From Scenedesmus sp. ARA3 (lineage: Eukaryota; Chlorophyta; Chlorophyceae; Sphaeropleales; Scenedesmaceae): 64,000 nucleotides of DNA. The position numbers were made by a program, and so were the translations under genes. A model generated the notes under the pieces. That model searched no databases. It was not told the origin of the DNA and was given only the letters and a program-made list of their open reading frames with translations. Numbering within the stretch: the stretch's first letter is position 1; each line of letters starts with the position of its first letter. The stretch covers positions 1 through 64,000 of the forward strand of contig RWJK01001840.1 in NCBI GenBank assembly GCA_004335835.1, read 5' to 3'. Below are positions 60,030-64,000 of the stretch, in pieces.

Positions 60030-60569
60030 GATGAGGTTGCATAGCAGTGGAATTCATGGCACATGCATGCAGTGCAGCAGTAGTTGCTGTTGTCCGCGGG
60101 GTGCACGCGCCATCTGCTATCCCTTTGGACACACCAGCCTGTTTTTCAGCACGGGAGAGCAGCTGGGCATATTTAATGGTTTGTATCGTGTTGGTTGATG
60201 CTGTAGGCAGCGTTGCATGTTGCTGTACTTGCTGCTGTGCCAGCCTGCACGGCAGCAGTAGTGGTACCGTGTGGAAGGTACCAGGTGACTTTGCAGACAC
60301 GGATAGACAGCTTTGGTCGTACAGCGTGATTAATGTATTGTGGATCTTTCATTGTGCTCATTATGTAATCGTAGCATCGCCGTGGCGCGATGCTACGCTT
60401 TTGCCAGCAGAGATCTGCTGTAACACTCGCTTTGGTCCTGGCCTTGCCGTAGCCCGCGAACAGCCATGTACAGCTGCGAAACATACATCTTTAACTATGT
60501 TTTCCGCTCATGAGGCGCTTCGACTTGTGCTTGCGCTGTAGAGGTGGTGCGTGGAGCTGCTTAGCAAAA
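60030..60569. other. Intergenic
   Basis: About 540 nt upstream of the DMP-like gene, with an imperfect inverted repeat around TGTAATCGTAGCATCGC and GCGCGATGCTACGC near 60364-60398. No gene is supported. Confidence 0.4.
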
Positions 60570-61520
60570 ATGGCTTCCCAAGGGCTGCAGGAACTCGCGA
60601 GCCTGCTGCCAGGAGGCACCTACATAACATTTACGGTGCGTCATAGATAACCTGTGGCTTTGCGTGGCCTGATGGCACGCTGGCAGTGCTGGGGGTGCCA
60701 GTCACTAGCAGCAGCGCTGCTTGCTGGATATACAGCTGGTGCTGCTGCTGCTCCTGCAGTCCACCTTCCTGTACATCATGCTACGTAGCCTTCGCATGTG
60801 CATAAAGCAGCCTATCCTGCTCCAAAGCCTATGTTCAGCCAGCGTACTGGAGAACGTCTGATGCAAACCCTAGAATGCTGCTGCTGCTGCTGCTGCTGCT
60901 GCAACTCAGGTGCTCGCCCAGCTCACTACCTCTGGCGCCAACATGACAGCCCGCATGATGGAGCCTGACTGTGACTGCAGCAACAAGAAGGACAGCTGCG
61001 ACAGCCACTACGTGTGTGGCCCGGGTTACTGGGAGATGTCTGTTGCGCTGCTGATCATCACTGCCACCATCGTGTTTGTGCTGGCATGGTGAGTCAGCTA
61101 GTTACGTAAAGATGCTTTGCGACAATGTGTGATAGCCGTTTCCTGCCCGTGAGGAGGTGTCTGTTGCCCTGCTGGTCGTCACTGCCACCATCGTGTTCGT
61201 GCTGGCGTGGTGAGTCAGCTAGCTATGTAAAGATGCTGCGTGACGACCTCACAACAGCCAAAATGTTATGCCGCTGCTCCTGCTGCTGCTACCTCTGCTG
61301 CTGCTGCGTTGGATTACCTTGCCCCTGGTATGGCGAGGACTTGAAGAGCAAAAAGGCCCAGGTGGTGACTGTGTCATCCTTACTGCAATATGGCGCTGTT
61401 CTGCTCCTGCTGCTGCTGCTGCCGCTGCATGATGTATAACCCTGCCAGGTATGGAGAGGACTTGGAGAGCAAGAAGACGCAGGTGGTGACTGTGTCATCC
61501 TTACAGCAATAAGGCGCTGC

Positions 61521-61567
<47 letters not shown>

Positions 61568-63121
61568 ACTATGTTATAACCCTGCCAGGTATGGCGAGGA
61601 CTTGAAGAGCAAGAAGGCGCAGGTGGTGACTGTGTCAGAGGAGAAGCAGCAGGAGACGCTGCAGCAGCAGGCCACACTGCAGCAGCAGGCCACCCTCGCT
61701 AACACCCCATCAGCAGCACCGACAGGCAACGCCACAGCAGCAGATGCACCAGCAACAGGAGCAGCAGCAGACACTGGCAGCCACCTACCCACCATCCCCA
61801 GTGGAGGCGGCATGGAGGAGCAGACCAGCGCCCCGCACCCTTTTTTGACGCACCAGCAGCAGCAACAGCAGCAGCAGCTGCTGCCAAAGCTCCAAAGCCT
61901 GCCCCGCAAGCAGCACAGCCCTGGCCAGCTGCGGCCAAATCAGTCCAGCCCTGCTGCATTTGCAGCCAAATCAGCTCGCTTCAGCATGCAGCGCAAGCAG
62001 CCACACATCTCAAGCACAGCAAGTGGTGCAGTGGCACCCACTGCCAGCATCACGGCAGCAGCAGCAGCAGAGCTGGCAGCAGCAGCGGAGATGCTGCCAT
62101 CGAAGCCGCTGGCAAAGCAGGCGGCTGCGAATGCCAAGTTCACTGCCAAGCTTGCTGCCATGAGTGCTGCGGAGCTGCGGCGCAAATATGCTGAGCTGGT
62201 CATCCAGCAGGTGAGTGGTTGCGAAGTGTTATAACACTGTCACAACATGTGATCTGATCAGTGCTGTGACATTTCCCGCCTCCATGAGTGCTGCGGAGCT
62301 GCGGCGCAAGTACGCTGAGCTGGTCATCCAGCAGGTGCGTGGCTACTAATAAAACACCATGTCATAACGTGTTGTTTGATCAGTGCTATGACATTCCTGC
62401 CACCATGAACGCTGCTGAGTTGCGGCGCCAGTATGCTGAGCTGGTCGTCCAGCAGGTGTGTGGCTACGAATAACACAACACTGCCATAACATGTTATTCA
62501 ATCACTGCTGTGACAATTCCGGGCGCCATGAGCGCTGCTGAGCTGCGACGCCAGTATGCTGAGCTGGTCATCCAGCAGGCTGGCTAGCAATGATTTTAGC
62601 ATGACCTGTTACCTGATCTCTGTCATAACACTTTCTGCTGCCATGAGTGCTGCAAAGATTTGGCGCAAGCATGCATATAGTGGCTGCAGTGTGGTGCTGT
62701 CAGCTTGCTGCTGCTGCTGCTGCTGCTGCCGGGTAATATACGCGCTTGGCGGCGTGGGCATCTTTATGGTGCAAGCATCAACCATTGCTGGTGGTGCTGC
62801 TGCTGCTGCTGCTGCCGCCGCCAGGTCGTTCGAGCCTTTGGCGGCGTGGGCATCTTCATGGTGCTTGCGCTGTTCACTCCTCCAGTCTCCACCTGCCTGC
62901 TGCCTCCCTGTGGGCTGCCCCCTGTGGTGGTGGCTGTGGTGCCGCTGCTGGTCAGCTTTGCAGTCAGTGCATTTGTGACAGTCAAAGACAAGTTTGTGCA
63001 CCGGCTGGTGTTTGCATTCGACTGGTGGATGCACCCGGAGGACAGGGAGCCAGGGAGGTGGAGCGTGCTGACCAATGGGGTGAAGTTGAACAGGGAGATG
63101 GCAGCTGAAGGCGTTGTGTAA
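60570..63121 (+). CDS. DMP/DUF679-like four-helix membrane protein
   Basis: Exons 60570-60635, 60910-61088, 61589-62210 and 62825-63121 give about 387 aa. The N-terminus LQELASLLPGGTYITFTVLA matches the DMP pattern of a short cytosolic end and LLPTGT-type helix 1. A Cys-rich loop (DCDCSNKKDSCDSHYVC) follows, then helix 2 (MSVALLIITATIVFVLAW). After a Gln/Ala/Ser-rich insertion of about 200 residues come helix 3 (AFGGVGIFMVLALFTPPVST) with a Cys/Pro loop, helix 4 (VVVAVVPLLVSFAVSAFV) and the tail GRWSVLTNGVKLNREMAAEG. Plant DMPs act in endomembrane remodelling and gamete fusion; the role here is unknown. The long insertion replaces a short loop. Nearly every exon edge has decoy copies. The stop TAA overlaps TGTAA, the chlorophyte polyadenylation signal. 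Confidence 0.68.
61150..61220 (+). repeat. Decoy copy of DMP exon 2 3' edge
   Basis: Repeats SVALLVVTATIVFVLAW with the same GTGAGTC donor about 120 nt after the functional one at 61089. The helix copy is intact. Confidence 0.88.
61320..61500 (+). repeat. Two decoy copies of DMP exon 3 5' edge
   Basis: YGEDLKSKKAQVVTVSS at about 61327 and YGEDLESKKTQVVTVSS at about 61450, about 120-130 nt apart, before the functional YGEDLKSKKAQVVTVSEE at 61589. Confidence 0.9.
61520..61567 (+). repeat. (CTG)~16 in DMP intron 2
   Basis: CTG tract 21 nt upstream of the exon 3 acceptor (CTGCCAG at 61588). Confidence 0.93.
62280..62690 (+). repeat. Four decoy copies of DMP exon 3 3' edge
   Basis: MSAAELRRKYAELVIQQ plus donor recurs at about 62285, 62405 (MNAAELRRQYAELVVQQ), 62528 (MSAAELRRQYAELVIQQ) and, degraded, 62642 (MSAAKIWRKHAYS) at about 120-nt spacing. 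The functional copy ends at 62210. Confidence 0.92.
62727..62785 (+). repeat. Decoy copy of DMP exon 4 5' edge
   Basis: Repeats YALGGVGIFMVQAST from the functional RAFGGVGIFMVLALF, after a CTG run, but without a clean CAG acceptor (CCGGGTAA instead). Confidence 0.8.
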
Positions 63122-63147
63122 GGAGGGGGCGTGCCAGGGTCCAACAT

Positions 63148-63184
<37 letters not shown>

Positions 63185-63234
63185 GGCGGCAGCGGCTGCG
63201 GCAGCAGCAACGGCAGCGGCAGCCGCAGCAGCAA

Positions 63235-63413
63235 CACCGGGGAGGACAGGGAGCTAGGGCGCTGGAGCGTGCCGATGAATGGAGTGCAGATGAACAGGAA
63301 CACGGCGGCTGACGGTGCTGTTGTGTAAGGAGGGTGCGTTCCAGGGTCCAACGTCAGCAGCAGCAGCAGCAGGCGGCGGTGGCGGCAGCGGCGGCGGCGG
63401 CAGCATCAAAATT

Positions 63414-63471
<58 letters not shown>

Positions 63472-63645
63472 AAGCAGCAGCAGCAGCATTGGCAAAGAGA
63501 AGCAACAACCCGGAGGACCGGGAGCCGGGGCGCTGGAGCGTGCTCACAAATGGGGTGAAGATGACCAGAGATATGGCGGCTGAAGGCGTCGTGTAAGGAA
63601 GTTGTATGCTGGCAGCGTAACACCAGCAGCAGCAGCAGCAACATT

Positions 63646-63681
<36 letters not shown>

Positions 63682-63782
63682 GCAATAACCGGGAGGACCA
63701 GGAGCCAGGCAGGTGGAGCGTGCTTACAAATGGGGTGAAGCTGAACAGGGAGATGGCGGCAGATGGTATTGTGTAGGGGAAG
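63235..63782 (+). repeat. Three extra copies of the DMP C-terminus with stop codon
   Basis: EDRELGRWSVPMNGVQMN (about 63240-63328), EDREPGRWSVLTNGVKMT (about 63511-63595) and EDQEPGRWSVLTNGVKLN (about 63690-63776) follow the real C-terminus. Each keeps the frame and its own TAA or TAG, and they are separated by CAG/GGC-rich spacers. Confidence 0.9.
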
Positions 63783-64000
63783 TGTGTTTCGGCAGTAACC
63801 CAAAGTGACACCAGCAGCAGAGGCCATACCAGCACCAGCAGCAGCAGGCGGCAGCGCGTGCGCTGACAGGTATACCATGACAGCGAGGTGGGAGCTGCCA
63901 TGTCAGTGACCTGCGGGGTTACGGGCAGATGTGCAAGGGGATGTGTAAGGGGAGCGGGGTGGGGGGCTGTCTATATTCCGACAGCAGCAGTGCAGCCAAA
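63783..64000. other. Window end, no supported gene
   Basis: About 220 nt after the last DMP C-terminus copy, with CAG triplets and a GGGGTGGGGGG run near 63957. Nothing further is recognised. Confidence 0.5.

Noticed and set aside
60364..60398. Short inverted repeat as a terminator or RNA gene
   Set aside because: A stem is possible, but there is no matching RNA family, tRNA box or conserved context.

Overview
This is a nuclear window from a eukaryote, most likely a chlorophyte green alga. The genes are intron-rich with GT-AG (and apparently some GC-AG) introns. The sequence is saturated with CAG/CTG triplets that give poly-Gln, poly-Ala and poly-Ser in proteins. The gene content is plant/algal: a thylakoid PsbP-domain protein, a DMP/DUF679 membrane protein and a plant-type PP2C. 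The N-DRC axonemal protein DRC10 points to a lineage that makes, or recently made, cilia. Sphaeropleales (Scenedesmus-like) would fit the style, but that is an inference. No bacterial operon, CRISPR or rRNA signal is present.

Layout, left to right. 1.2-7.8 kb (-): PP2C phosphatase, 12 exons. 9.7-10.9 kb (-): secreted fasciclin-domain protein. 11.5-13.4 kb (-): alpha/beta hydrolase. 13.9-16.7 kb (+): PsbP-domain lumenal protein. 17.3-23.0 kb (+): secreted protein with two ABM-like domains. 24.8-27.4 kb (-): FkbM-type methyltransferase with a membrane anchor. 28.1-29.7 kb (-): small membrane protein. 30.1-33.7 kb (+): DRC10. 34.3-36.3 kb (+): single-exon Ser/Ala-rich unknown protein. 37.6-37.8 kb: a Harbinger-like MITE. 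38.2-43.2 kb (+): APE2-type AP endonuclease. 44.7-52.3 kb (+): three tandem two-exon paralogs of an unrecognised family, with a diverged, frameshifted relative at 57.0-60.0 kb. 53.1-55.0 kb (-): glycosyltransferase with two apparent frameshifts. 60.6-63.1 kb (+): DMP/DUF679-like membrane protein. Gene models were joined by hand from splice sites and phase; every stated exon sum is a multiple of three unless noted.

The most striking feature is not a gene. In at least eight genes, one edge of an exon with its splice site and some adjacent intron has been tandemly copied one to four times beside the functional exon. I see roughly fifty such decoy exon edges, diverged from one another and mostly inactivated by stops or small indels. 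A second theme is sense-strand (CTG)n placed directly against 3' splice sites, while coding exons carry CAG-sense repeats. Two assembly gaps of 50 N lie inside such CTG tracts. Several genes carry single- or double-base frameshifts that may be real decay or unpolished sequence.
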